Source: Deltaproteobacteria bacterium (GTDB taxonomy: Bacteria > Desulfobacterota > Desulfobacteria > Desulfobacterales > C00003060). From it: a DNA stretch of 64,000 nucleotides. The position numbers were made by a program, and so were the translations under genes. The stretch is from NCBI GenBank assembly GCA_019307135.1, contig JAFDKF010000004.1:1-64000 (forward strand), given 5' to 3'. Positions 46,370 through 56,900 of this stretch are shown piece by piece (positions within the stretch are counted from its first letter, which is position 1; every line of letters begins with the position of its first letter). The notes below the pieces were generated by a model. It saw only the letters and a program-made list of their open reading frames with translations, ran no database searches and had not been told where the DNA came from.

Positions 46370-49300
46370 TCAAACCAGATCTTGCAAGACCTTTTTGGTG
46401 GCTTCCAGAGGGTCTGCAGACTGACCAGATGGCATTGATACCCTGAGCACGCCATCCGGTGTTAGCCGGAATCGCTGCGGGTCTCTTTGCATGAGACAGG
46501 TTATTTTCTCTGGGCTCAAGGGGCAATCTTGGGAAAAGGAGAGCACAAGCCCCTGATCGGCTAAGTCCAGGCGCTGGATGCCTATCTTTTTACATATCAC
46601 CTTCAGCATGATCTTGTCCATGAGAACTCTTGCCGGTTCAGGAAGAGGGCCAAAGCGGTCCGTGAGTTCTTCATGAAAGCCCACAACTTCAGATGGTTCG
46701 GTCATCCTGGCTAATCGTTTGTATGACACCAGCCGCTGGTCAATATCAGATACATAGGTTTCAGGGATGTAGGCTGACCGGTTGACTTTAATCTCAGGTT
46801 CCACCTCTGGTTCAACAGGTTCACCTTTTAGCTTGCTCATGGTACGCTCCATGAGATCCAGATACATCTCGTAGCCCACCGCTGCGATGTGCCCGGACTG
46901 TGAGGACCCCAGGATGGTGCCGCCCCCTCGTATCTGAAGGTCACTCATGGCAATCTGAAAACCAGCCCCAAGATCGCTGTGTTCCATAAGGACCTTGAGG
47001 CGCTTTTGGGCATCCTTAGTCAAGGCGCCCTCATGCGGTATGAACAGATAGGCATAGGCCTGCTCATCTGCCCGTCCCACGCGACCCCGAAGCTGATAGA
47101 TCTGAGCTAGACCGAATTTATCGGCCCGGTTGATCAAAATGGTATTGGCCGATGGGAAGTCTAGGCCTGACTCGATGATAGTCGTGCACACGAGCAGATC
47201 AATCTTGCGGTGTAAGAACTCGAGCATCACCTTTTCGAGTTCCTCATCACCCAGGCGTCCGTGGGCAACCCCAACACGCAAACCAGGTGCCAGCCTTTCA
47301 AGGTGACGGGCCACACCCCAGATGGTTCGGATGTTGTTGTGGACAAAGAATATCTGGCCGCCTCGTTGGAGTTCACTGTGAATCGCCTCTGCCACCACGG
47401 TGTCGTCAAACGGGCTGATGTACGTCTTGATCGCATACCGGTACTCCGGTGGGGTGGCAATGATACTCAGATCCCTGATTCCCATCAAAGACATGTGCAG
47501 GGTCCTCGGTATGGGCGTGGCAGTCAGGGCCAGGACATCCACGAGACGACGGAGTTTCTTCAGCCTTTCCTTGTGGGCCACACCAAAACGCTGCTCTTCG
47601 TCAACAATGACCAGGCCGAGATCTCTAAAGGCAATATCTTTTTGCAAAAGCCGATGCGTCCCGATGACAATGTCCACTTTCCCTTCCTTGAGTTTCCGTA
47701 CAATGGCCCGCTGCTGGCTGGGAGAGCGAAACCGACTCAGCGTCTCTATCTCCACCGGATAGGACGCGAACCGATCCTTGAAGGTCTTATAATGCTGTTC
47801 AGCAAGGATTGTCGTTGGGACAAGAAACGCCACCTGCTTGTTGTCCCAGACCACCTTGAACGCGGCACGCAGCGCAACCTCGGTCTTTCCATAACCAACA
47901 TCGCCACAAACCAACCTGTCCATGGGCACGGAAGATTCCATGTCAGCCATGACATCTTCGATAGCCCGACTCTGATCGGGTGTTTCAGCATATTCGAATG
48001 CAGCCTCAAACTCGTCAAAGGATCGGTCCGAAGGCGAAAAGGCATGACCTTTCTGTACCCCGCGGGCCGCATAGAGCTTGAGGAGTTCTCCGGCCATCTT
48101 GCGGACCGATTTTTTCACCCGCTCCTTGACCCGCTCCCACGACTTACCACCCATCTTGTCCAAACGAGCGGCCATGCCATCCACGCCCACATACTTTTGC
48201 ACGCAGTTCATACGGTCCACCGGCACGTAGAGTTTGTCATGGTCCCTGTATTCTATGATCATGAAATCATTAGAAATGTCCGCCACCTCAAGCTTCGTAA
48301 GACCCTTGTATTGACCAATACCGTGTTCTGTGTGAACCACAAGATCGTCGGCCTTTAGATCCTCAAAGGCAATCCAGCGGGTTTTTGTCTCTTTTCTTGC
48401 TACCCTTGAAAGCCGGCGCTTGGAGCCAAAGACCTCGTCTTCTGTAATGATAGCCAAACCTTCCTGCGGCCAGATGAACCCGGAGGAGAGCTCCCCTAAA
48501 CAGATGCCTGGGGCCTTCTCAATATTACCGTCTACTGGAAACACGTCGAAGTGCCGAAGCTGGATTTCGTACGGTACGACAAGATTCTCCACGCGCTCGG
48601 CCTGTTTCACGGTCCGGCACAGGAAATATGGCGTCAGGCCGTTTTCTTGGGCTTGGTTCATCCAGTCAACTAGGGGCCGCAACAGATCCTCGGGTTGCCC
48701 TCGTTTCTTGAGCTGCTGAACGATCAGATCATTTCTTTCAACGGTCAGGTTACAGGTCACAGCACCTGGCTCCGCCACTGGAATCATCCTGAAGACAAGG
48801 TGAGCCCCTTGGCTAAACCTGGCATTGACATCGGACCAGGCCAGATAGAGGGCTTCAGGTTCTACACACAACTTGCCGTCATTTCGGGCCGACAAATAAT
48901 TCTTGGTTACGGTTTCTTCAATGTCGAATGCCGTGTTCTCCATGGCCCCGGGATCAATGACGACCAGCAAGGTCTCTTTTGGCATGTAATCAAATAAGGT
49001 GTCGAGCGAGGGGTGAATCAGAGATATGAGCCCGCCAATCCCCGGGAATTGATCGAGGTTTTTGAGCCTCTCTATGATCTCTTCAACACGCAGACCAGGC
49101 ATCATCAGGGCGTCGCCCTGTTTGCGAACCCGCTCAGCCACCTGGTTTATGTCCGAGGGATCCAGGACGGTTTCCGCAGCCGGAAGGAGCGTTACCTCAG
49201 ATATGGGCTTTAACGAACGCTGGTCTGCTGCTGAAAACGCCCTGATCGACTCTACCATGTCACCAAAGAACTCGATGCGGATCGGGTCAGGATAAAGAGG

Positions 49301-49846
49301 TGGATAGATATCAATCAGCCCCCCTCGGACGGCGAAATCTCCTGGGTCCTCTACCAGGACGCTCTCTTGATACCCACCTTGAATCAGTTTGCGGACAAGT
49401 CCCTCCCGGTCAATCTCTTCGCCTCCCAGGACATATTCTGCATATCGGGAGAGGACCTCTCTGGGGATCACCCTTTGCAGGAGGGCAGAGACCGTGGTGA
49501 TGACAATGGGAGGCTGGACGTCGGTCAGCATGCGGTAGAACGTTTCAATCCGCTTGCATACGGTTTGGGAGTGATAGGCCACTGGCTGGAATGGAAGAAT
49601 GTCGTAGGGTGGAAAAGTGATAACGGGAACGCCCGTTTTTCCGGAAAAAAAGCGAATGTCAGCAGATAGGAGCTCGGCCTCTTTTGCTCTTGCACATACA
49701 ACAAAAAGGGGTCGATTGAGCTCAGCATAGAGTCGGTACAACAGGTAAGCCTGCTCAGCGCCTGATAGCCCGGTGCAATTGACCCGCCCCTCGGCATGCC
49801 GGATCATGTTCACCAAATCAGCAATAGAATGACCCAAAAGTTTCAT
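46370..49846 (-). CDS. mfd: Transcription-repair coupling factor
   Basis: MDRLVCGDVGYGKTEVALRAAF, VPTTILAEQHYKTF, IVDEEQRFGV, TATPIPRTLHMS; start placed at MKLLGHSIADL. Confidence 0.95.
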   Translation of the reverse strand: MKLLGHSIADLVNMIRHAEGRVNCTGLSGAEQAYLLYRLYAELNRPLFVVCARAKEAELLSADIRFFSGKTGVPVITFPPYDILPFQPVAYHSQTVCKRIETFYRMLTDVQPPIVITTVSALLQRVIPREVLSRYAEYVLGGEEIDREGLVRKLIQGGYQESVLVEDPGDFAVRGGLIDIYPPLYPDPIRIEFFGDMVESIRAFSAADQRSLKPISEVTLLPAAETVLDPSDINQVAERVRKQGDALMMPGLRVEEIIERLKNLDQFPGIGGLISLIHPSLDTLFDYMPKETLLVVIDPGAMENTAFDIEETVTKNYLSARNDGKLCVEPEALYLAWSDVNARFSQGAHLVFRMIPVAEPGAVTCNLTVERNDLIVQQLKKRGQPEDLLRPLVDWMNQAQENGLTPYFLCRTVKQAERVENLVVPYEIQLRHFDVFPVDGNIEKAPGICLGELSSGFIWPQEGLAIITEDEVFGSKRRLSRVARKETKTRWIAFEDLKADDLVVHTEHGIGQYKGLTKLEVADISNDFMIIEYRDHDKLYVPVDRMNCVQKYVGVDGMAARLDKMGGKSWERVKERVKKSVRKMAGELLKLYAARGVQKGHAFSPSDRSFDEFEAAFEYAETPDQSRAIEDVMADMESSVPMDRLVCGDVGYGKTEVALRAAFKVVWDNKQVAFLVPTTILAEQHYKTFKDRFASYPVEIETLSRFRSPSQQRAIVRKLKEGKVDIVIGTHRLLQKDIAFRDLGLVIVDEEQRFGVAHKERLKKLRRLVDVLALTATPIPRTLHMSLMGIRDLSIIATPPEYRYAIKTYISPFDDTVVAEAIHSELQRGGQIFFVHNNIRTIWGVARHLERLAPGLRVGVAHGRLGDEELEKVMLEFLHRKIDLLVCTTIIESGLDFPSANTILINRADKFGLAQIYQLRGRVGRADEQAYAYLFIPHEGALTKDAQKRLKVLMEHSDLGAGFQIAMSDLQIRGGGTILGSSQSGHIAAVGYEMYLDLMERTMSKLKGEPVEPEVEPEIKVNRSAYIPETYVSDIDQRLVSYKRLARMTEPSEVVGFHEELTDRFGPLPEPARVLMDKIMLKVICKKIGIQRLDLADQGLVLSFSQDCPLSPEKITCLMQRDPQRFRLTPDGVLRVSMPSGQSADPLEATKKVLQDLV

Positions 49847-50115
49847 ATGAAGCCAATGCCTCTGCGATTGAAGCTCCCTGCAGCTTGCTGCAGGGAATCT
49901 TCGACTGTGAGGACTTGTACCATTTTTATATTCGCTCGCCAACCCCGCAGCAAGTCGCCGACGCGCCATAGCAGCTGACCGTTGGGCTGCCGATCCATGT
50001 TCTTCCATACTACTTTCCGTGTCTTTACGATCCTTCTGTGATTGGTGAGGAATATCTCGGCAAACTATATAGTGCCCATCCACAAATAACGTAACGAACT
50101 GCCCTTCTTCCCCCA

Positions 50116-50556
50116 TTACAGCTCCGTCAAAAACTGGGCAGGAGTCAGGATCTTTATGGTGCGATATTGTTTCAGACGCAGTAGGTGTTGGTCGCCAGAA
50201 ATGATTCTCTTTGCCTTGCCGGCTTCCGCACAGCGTATGAACTTGTCGTCCGAAGGATCTTCTCGTACGATCACAGGGCCAGGCTTTGCCCTGACAATCT
50301 CAAAATGGGGCAATATTTCTTGGTAGAGGATAAAGTCGATCTCCTCCGGGGCTAACCCGAATTTGGGATAGGTCAAGACCCGGAGGTATTCGTCAACGAT
50401 TTCCTTGGATGCCAGCGGGTTGATCCGGCCGCTTTTCCATAAGGGGACCAGCTCACCCGGCATACCACCAAACAGAAACGCAGAGATCACCACATTCGTA
50501 TCGATAACGATGCGCTTTACTTTGACCTTGCCCATTTTACCGCTTCGGCCACACAA
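50116..50556 (-). CDS. PIN-domain toxin-like protein
   Basis: RIVIDTNVVISAFLFGGMP; DPSDDKFIRCAEAGKAKRIISGDQHLL. Confidence 0.9.
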   Translation of the reverse strand: MCGRSGKMGKVKVKRIVIDTNVVISAFLFGGMPGELVPLWKSGRINPLASKEIVDEYLRVLTYPKFGLAPEEIDFILYQEILPHFEIVRAKPGPVIVREDPSDDKFIRCAEAGKAKRIISGDQHLLRLKQYRTIKILTPAQFLTEL

Positions 50557-50744
50557 TCAGGTTTCAGCCCAAGCTTCTTTATCTTGGACCTAATTTGCCC
50601 CAAATCCGTATCATACACGCGCAACGGTTTGAGCACCACCTTCCCATCCTTCAGTTCCACATCGAAATACTTCACGTCGGGGAGTTGCTCGATAACTTTC
50701 TTTGGAATGGTGATCTGATTCTTTATAGTAAGTTTTGCGAGCAT
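50517..50744 (-). CDS. AbrB/MazE-type antitoxin
   Basis: MLAKLTIKNQITIPKKVIEQL; overlaps the PIN gene start. Confidence 0.88.
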   Translation of the reverse strand: MLAKLTIKNQITIPKKVIEQLPDVKYFDVELKDGKVVLKPLRVYDTDLGQIRSKIKKLGLKPDCVAEAVKWARSK

Positions 50745-51005
50745 TTCCTTGTCTCCTTGTTTTCCGATAGTATACTTTTCTTATATTCGAACATTCAGAA
50801 AAAGTCAATAGAATAGCTGGATATTTCCCCAAAAGACCATTCTATGGTCGAAATTGGCTGTAAGTTCAAAAGATTGTCAGGGAAGGTCCATGAGGTGGCC
50901 TGGTCCGACCCCATTCCAATGTCGTCCGTTTCAATGTCTGTCAGTGACAATTTGACGATCAATAAAATATATGCGATATCGTGACTACTTAACGGAGGAG
51001 ATTTG

Positions 51006-52175
51006 ATGAAAACGAGACACCAGATCATATTCCAAGACTCAAAAAACATGAAATGCGTCGATTCAGAAAGCGTCGATCTCATAGTTACATCACCACCCTA
51101 TCCAATGATTGAAATGTGGGACGAAATGTTCGTCGCTCAAAACCGAGCGATAAGCGAGGCATTAAGTAAGGAAAAAGGGCCGGATGCCTTCGAATTGATG
51201 CACCAGGAACTCGATGCCGTCTGGAATGAGCTTTATCGAATACTAAAAAACGGTGGCATCGCCTGTATCAATATTGGAGATGCTACAAGAACTATAGACG
51301 GAGATTTCGTACTGTATCAAAACCATGCCAGAATCTTAACCTACCTGCTTAAGATAGGCTTCTCTTCCCTGCCGGTCATCCTGTGGAGAAAACAGACCAA
51401 TGCACCTAATAAGTTCATGGGATCAGGAATGTTGCCACCAGGCGCTTACGTCACCCTGGAACACGAGTTCATCCTGATTTTGAGAAAAGGCTCAATGAGA
51501 GGGTTCAAGACCGCCAGGGAGAAGCAAATCAGACGAGAAAGCGCCTTCTTCTGGGAGGAGAGAAATGTCTGGTACTCAGACATCTGGTTGGATCTAAAGG
51601 GAACAGCCCAAAGCTTGAATTATGAACAGATGAGGTTGAGAAGCGCTGCCTATCCCTTTGAACTTCCGTATCGATTGATAAATATGTTCTCCGTGAAGGG
51701 CGATACGGTTCTAGACCCTTTTCTTGGTACGGGGTCTACAACATTGGCTGCAATGGCTGCCTGTAGGAACAGCGTGGGATTTGAAATTGAACCCAGCTTC
51801 CAAAATCCCGTTGTTTCCCAAATGGATACGATCGTAGCATTTTCAAATGAACAGATCAGGAATAGAATCAATAACCATATTGGTTTTGTCAAAGACAGGT
51901 ATAAGGCAAAAGGTGCTTTCAAACACATGAATAAACAGTATGGATTTCCAGTCGTGACCAACCAAGAAAAGGAACTCCTTTTGAATCAACTCGTGTCGGC
52001 CTCGCAAATCAGTGATGGTGTTTTCGAGGTCTCTTATTCAGAAAAGCCCCAGGAAGAATTCTGTGGGGATTGGCAGGAATTCATAATACCGGCAGGAGAC
52101 AAGCAATTTTCCAAGAAGCCCAGGCCGAAAAGCACCCCGGATAAAACAATCCAACTAACCCTATTGGACAACTAG
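51006..52175 (+). CDS. Site-specific DNA methyltransferase (TSPPY type, IV-before-I order)
   Basis: DLIVTSPPYPMIEMWDEMF near N-term, GDTVLDPFLGTGSTTLAAMAACRNSVGFEIE near C-term; ggaggag upstream. Confidence 0.92.
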   Translation: MKTRHQIIFQDSKNMKCVDSESVDLIVTSPPYPMIEMWDEMFVAQNRAISEALSKEKGPDAFELMHQELDAVWNELYRILKNGGIACINIGDATRTIDGDFVLYQNHARILTYLLKIGFSSLPVILWRKQTNAPNKFMGSGMLPPGAYVTLEHEFILILRKGSMRGFKTAREKQIRRESAFFWEERNVWYSDIWLDLKGTAQSLNYEQMRLRSAAYPFELPYRLINMFSVKGDTVLDPFLGTGSTTLAAMAACRNSVGFEIEPSFQNPVVSQMDTIVAFSNEQIRNRINNHIGFVKDRYKAKGAFKHMNKQYGFPVVTNQEKELLLNQLVSASQISDGVFEVSYSEKPQEEFCGDWQEFIIPAGDKQFSKKPRPKSTPDKTIQLTLLDN

Positions 52176-52225
52176 TAGAATTCTACGGCAAACCCGACGC
52201 TTGCTACATCTTTTTTTTGTATCAA

Positions 52226-52339
52226 TTTACTTTTTTACCAGCGTCCCGGACTCCACTTTACTTTTTTACCAGCGTCCCGGACTCCACCCAAGCGTCCCGG
52301 ACTCCACCTTTACTTTTTTACCAGCGTCCCGGACTCCAC
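52226..52339. repeat. 31-bp tandem repeat (3 full copies and one 20-bp partial)
   Basis: TTTACTTTTTTACCAGCGTCCCGGACTCCAC at 52226-52256, 52257-52287, 52309-52339; partial 52288-52307. Confidence 0.95.
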
Positions 52340-52590
52340 CTTGGCTACTTCAGCGCGCGGCTATTGATATCAGAAATGGTAACCCATTTCTTGGAGCCAC
52401 CACCGCTGCTGATTTGTTAGTTATCAAATGGGCGATGTTGACGTCGAATTATCTTTGCAGAGCCGCAAAGTTTCCTTCTGATCTCAGAGAATCGATTGAA
52501 CTCCAGTTCGTTAAGAGACAGTCAGAACTGGTTAATTCTGTTCCTCAGAAAGAAGGAGCAGACGTTCAACGATACGAGTTCTTGGGTTAG
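52340..52590 (+). pseudogene. C-terminal fragment of unknown protein, possibly the cognate restriction enzyme
   Basis: WLLQRAAIDIRNGNPFLGATTAADLLVIKWAMLTSNYLCRAAKFPSDLRESIELQFVKRQSELVNSVPQKEGADVQRYEFLG*; coding-like but no credible N-terminus. Confidence 0.4.
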
Positions 52591-52834
52591 ACCGAATGGA
52601 GTTTCCGCGCCTTGCCACATCAAGTAGGGGTAAACGCACGCCAACCTTACTCATATTTAGTCACAAACACTTACAAAAAAGCGGCAAAATTGGGTGAAAT
52701 TCAGCGAAATTTGATAAAAGCTGAATCGGAAGCGACAAATTGGGGGGCGCCCTTTGCTTGAAATTGGGGACATCCCTTGAGTTTTGCAGTTTTAATCAAG
52801 GTTTGAGAATAGCTCTGGGCGCAGGAAGGGGACG

Positions 52835-53257
52835 TTGGTGCAGAAATTGCTTTGCCCGCCATCACCGAACACGAATCAGATCAAAGAAGAATTGAGAAAA
52901 ATATGGGAACTTTTTCCTGAACTGGAAAAAAGAAGGAAACAAAACGCAGGAAAGCTGAGTGGAGGTGAGAAACAGATGCTGGCCCTGAGCAGGGCCCTGA
53001 TAATGAGCCCGAAACTGCTCCTCATGGATGAGCCCTCTCTCGGCCTCTCGCCGAAGTTGGTCACATTTATGATGGACCACATCCGGAAAATTAACCATGA
53101 ATTCGGCGTGACCGTCCTGATTGTTGAGCAAAAGGTCCGGGAGGTTTTGGAAATCTGCGACTACATCTATTCCATCAAGCTCGGCAAAATCGCCTATTCC
53201 GGAACACCCGAGCTTTTAAAAACCGATAAACAAGCATTGAAGGAACTGTTTTTATAA
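52835..53257 (+). pseudogene. Truncated branched-chain amino-acid ABC transporter ATPase (LivF-like), N-terminus lost
   Basis: GKLSGGEKQMLALSRALIMSPKLLLMDEPSLGLSPKL and switch His region, but no Walker A. Confidence 0.8.
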
Positions 53258-53358
53258 GAGCACTTCTTGATAGATCGAAGCAGGCCCCCTGCTACCAAAT
53301 ATGAAAGTTGGGATGTCACAGACGTCCCGCATCTTTCATGAGGCCGTGCAGATAAAGG

Positions 53359-53994
53359 TCATACTGCAAGGAATACGTGATAGATCGCAAATTTTCGAGT
53401 CGCAAGGTCATGATTTGTTTCCTTGACCGTTCGTTCTTTGGGCATCATTGACGAAGAAGTCAAGCTGGATCCGAAAGCCAGACGAAGATCTTCACGGTTC
53501 TTATCTATTGTTTTCTTAACGGCCGGTACGGCTGCGCTTAAGTTCCCATCCATAATGTATCCAATCATCCCTCCCAAGGTTAGGCCTTTGCCGTACTTAC
53601 CGGTTATGAACCGCATCATCCCATTCGCCCCAACATATTCTCCAGTATTCGACTGCATCCTGGAGCTATAAGGAATTCGGAGACGTTTGCACTCAAAGGC
53701 AAAGTAAACCCCCTCTCTCCAGCCATGAAGAAACCGAATGTCTATTCTAGCTATCTCTTTGCCTGTATTAGGATCGGTTTCTGATGATTCGGCCCAGATT
53801 GTAAAGGGGAGCTCATGAAGGTCCTTTTCCCGCCGGAGTGCCTCTCCAAACCGTCTGCTGATGGGTACTTCATGATCCAAAGGATGAGGTTTCTGAAAGC
53901 TTTGCCAAGTGGTTACAACAAGTTCGAGTATATTAGGGATTAGATAATCCGGGAACAGATTGGCCCATAGACTGGCGTCTCCAACAGTGGCCAC
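53359..53994 (-). CDS. Hypothetical protein with PD-(D/E)XK-like motif, partner of the upstream methylase
   Basis: ARIDIRFLHGWREGVYFAFECKRLRI; GTG start immediately abuts the methylase TAG. Confidence 0.6.
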   Translation of the reverse strand: MATVGDASLWANLFPDYLIPNILELVVTTWQSFQKPHPLDHEVPISRRFGEALRREKDLHELPFTIWAESSETDPNTGKEIARIDIRFLHGWREGVYFAFECKRLRIPYSSRMQSNTGEYVGANGMMRFITGKYGKGLTLGGMIGYIMDGNLSAAVPAVKKTIDKNREDLRLAFGSSLTSSSMMPKERTVKETNHDLATRKFAIYHVFLAV

Positions 53995-56900
53995 CTATTC
54001 TTCCCTCCCGGCTGACAGTATTGCCGTAGCTAATTCGTCGGCGTCGTTGAGAGCTGCTGTTCGCGTCCAATGTCTCAGCGTGAGCGGTTTGATAATATGT
54101 AGTTGGTTTTTCTCAAAAATCTTTATTCCTCGAAGATACGAGAATCGTCCGATCTGGTCAGGAAGCGCGTTCCTGAGTCGCTTTAGTGCAGATTTCAATT
54201 CATCTGTGGAAATAGATTCCTTATAAGGGCTCGTCTTACCCGACTTTCGAAGAGTCACTATGCCTACACCCAGGGACGTCGAGATGTTTACTTCTCCACT
54301 GACTTTGATTTTGCCCCGCTTGGCCCAGGAATTCAGGACTTCGCAAAGCATGTTGACGTATTCCTTGCGATCCTCAAGAACTGTACGCTTAAGAGTGGGA
54401 ATGTGGCTCGTTATTGATGAAGGTGTGGAACTCGGTTCCAAGATATTGGTTGTATCCTCTACCAGTATTCGTTCACGGTCTGAGATTTCGTAGTATTCAT
54501 AGATCAGCGGTTCCATAGTTTGAAGGATTTTCTCGACTTTCACTTCCCTTTCCATAAAACTATCCTCAATGGATCGTTTTAGGTCACGAATTTGCTTTGC
54601 CACTTTCTTGATAATGGAACGGGATCTTGATGGATTACGAGTGGATTCGGGAAGCTGAAAAGGCAGTCGCATCAATTCAAATAGTTGAACCTTGTCTCTT
54701 TCGGTACCCCAGTTGGCCGATGTGTGAAACAAAAAGTAGGTTGCAAGTTTTGAATTAAGAACCGCTGCGAGAAACATCAAGAGATCCTCATCTTCCGCTG
54801 GGCCTGAAATGGACTGCAAGGCATCCTGGAAAAGCACAGGAAAGTCACAATAGGCTATCCGCGAAAATCCCTGGTTCGTTATAACCATTGGCGGACTAAA
54901 AATATCTTTGTCTGGACCTCGACGCAGTTGTTTGAACTTACTTCCAATTCTTTGGCAGTCTGATTTCATGAGAACCAGATTCAAATCGAGATTCCTAGCA
55001 TCAATGAACAGATGATCTTCTGACCACCAGACCGGTTTGGGCTCACCATAGTTTTTCGGATCTCTTAAGTATCCTTCTTCGTAAAACGGCTGGAATCCCT
55101 GGCCGCGAATCCATCTCTTGGGTCTCTTCGGGGTTCCGACAATATCATCTAAGCGCGGCAGCGCAAGGAGGCTATTGAGAAGCCGAACGTCACGGGGGGT
55201 CCCCCAAAGATTCTTCTTCCAAATAATGGAAGCCTCATTCCCTTGTGAATGCGCGATTACCTCAGATAGATCAATCTTTTTGCGATCCTCGGGTAAAATG
55301 GAGACGGCTCCCTTTCTCGGATCAATTCGGTCCACTTTGGGCACATCATAGTCGAATGGATGGTCCCTTCCCGTGGGTTTGTTAGGCCCGAACCTAACGA
55401 TTACCGCAGGGCATATTGCGTGTTTGAAGAGAATGAACCTCATATCGGAAAGTTGTATGATTTTGTCGACCGTAAACCTAGAAAACCATCCAGCCTGAAA
55501 TTTATCTGTTTTGTTTAGAAGAAACTTGGAAGGTAGCAACAGGCATGCTCGCCCATCTACTTGGAGGTGTAACGGTCCTTTCCACGCAAAGGCATGGGCC
55601 ACTTGTTTCTGGGGTACAAAAAAGGACAAGCGTGCTTGTCTGCCCTTTGGCACTTCAGTGGAAAATGGATTGCCTTCGCTTAGACACCAGTCGAGTAGTT
55701 TTGGATCGTCGGGCTGTCCCCTTCCTGTCCAAGGCGGATTTCCAATGACCAGATCAAAGGATGAGGGTAGCGGAACGTCCGGATCAAAGAAGTTGCCTTG
55801 AAAAATGACAGGAGATTCCGTCCCGCTGTATTGATCCTTTTTCAAGACAAGCAGTTTCGGAAGAACGTTGCCATACAATCGCTTCAGTTCATGGATATCT
55901 CGTGGTTTGAGCTGATCGAGAAGAGCAAGGTAGAGGCTGAAGCAGGTAATTCGGCAGGCCGTTTCATTAACATCAACTCCGCACAGACAAGATTGCAGAA
56001 TCTCAATTAAGGCCCTTGCACGTGTAGTATTTCTTGTTCCTGGGTTCCTTGATCGCCACTCTTCCGCTATGCGGTTAAACAATATGACCAGGAAAATTCC
56101 CGAGCCACATGCAGGATCCAGAAATGTCTTGCCTATGAGTGAATTCCATCCGTCGATTGCAACGTCAACCACCATTTCGGCAAGATACTTAGGGGTATAA
56201 TACGCCCCAATGCTTCGCTGGCCCTTAGAACTTTCAGCAGCAAGGAAATCTTCATAGATCGCACTTATCGTTTCGATGGGTATGACGCTAAAGTCATACA
56301 CCCAGAAGCCAAATGACAACTGTCCTGACTGGAGCTTTTCACCGTTCAGGAATCTTTGTAAGGCTTCGATGTGATTTCTGGATATTTTGGGCCGTTCCTG
56401 GGTGACCGCTTCATCGAACATGCTTCCATTGAAGTATCTCTGTAACAGATCAAAGAGATTGTAGAGGATATCCTTCGCTTCATCAGGATCATAACGGTTG
56501 AGAAGATCGCTGACACAATCCACATCCCTTGCACCGGCATCGGCAAACTGGGTTCCGTTGATGATCTTTCGGTCACCCAGATAACATGTGAAGATGAGAC
56601 GCCCGAGAAGAGCATGAACTGTCCTATATTCCAATCCGCCGCACTCGTACAACAGATCTCGGGCTTTCCCCAAATTGTCAAGCAGGTATTGGTCAACAGT
56701 GCTATCCGGGCTAAAACACTTTTGGTAGTCCCGATAGATTTGGCCAGTCTCAACTTTCTGTACAAACTGGCGCAGTTCTAAGACATTCGCTGTTCTGTCA
56801 AGTACTTCAACAAGACGATGATCGCTACTGATTTCATCCTGCTCCCTCGCAGGATATGCCAAACCAGAATATACTTGGACCTCTTTTGGGCTTACGACTA

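Noticed and set aside
47261-48358. 365-aa ORF antisense to mfd
   Set aside because: Long, but entirely opposite a conserved mfd coding sequence with no recognisable domain; treated as shadow ORF.
49847-50116. 90-aa N-terminal extension of mfd in the ORF track
   Set aside because: Extension translates repeat DNA (RRLAAGLASEYKNGTSPHSRRFPAASC); mfd homology begins at MKLLGHSIADL, so the start was moved to 49846.
52226-52339. 31-bp repeats considered as CRISPR
   Set aside because: Repeats are head-to-tail without unique spacers and there are no cas genes.
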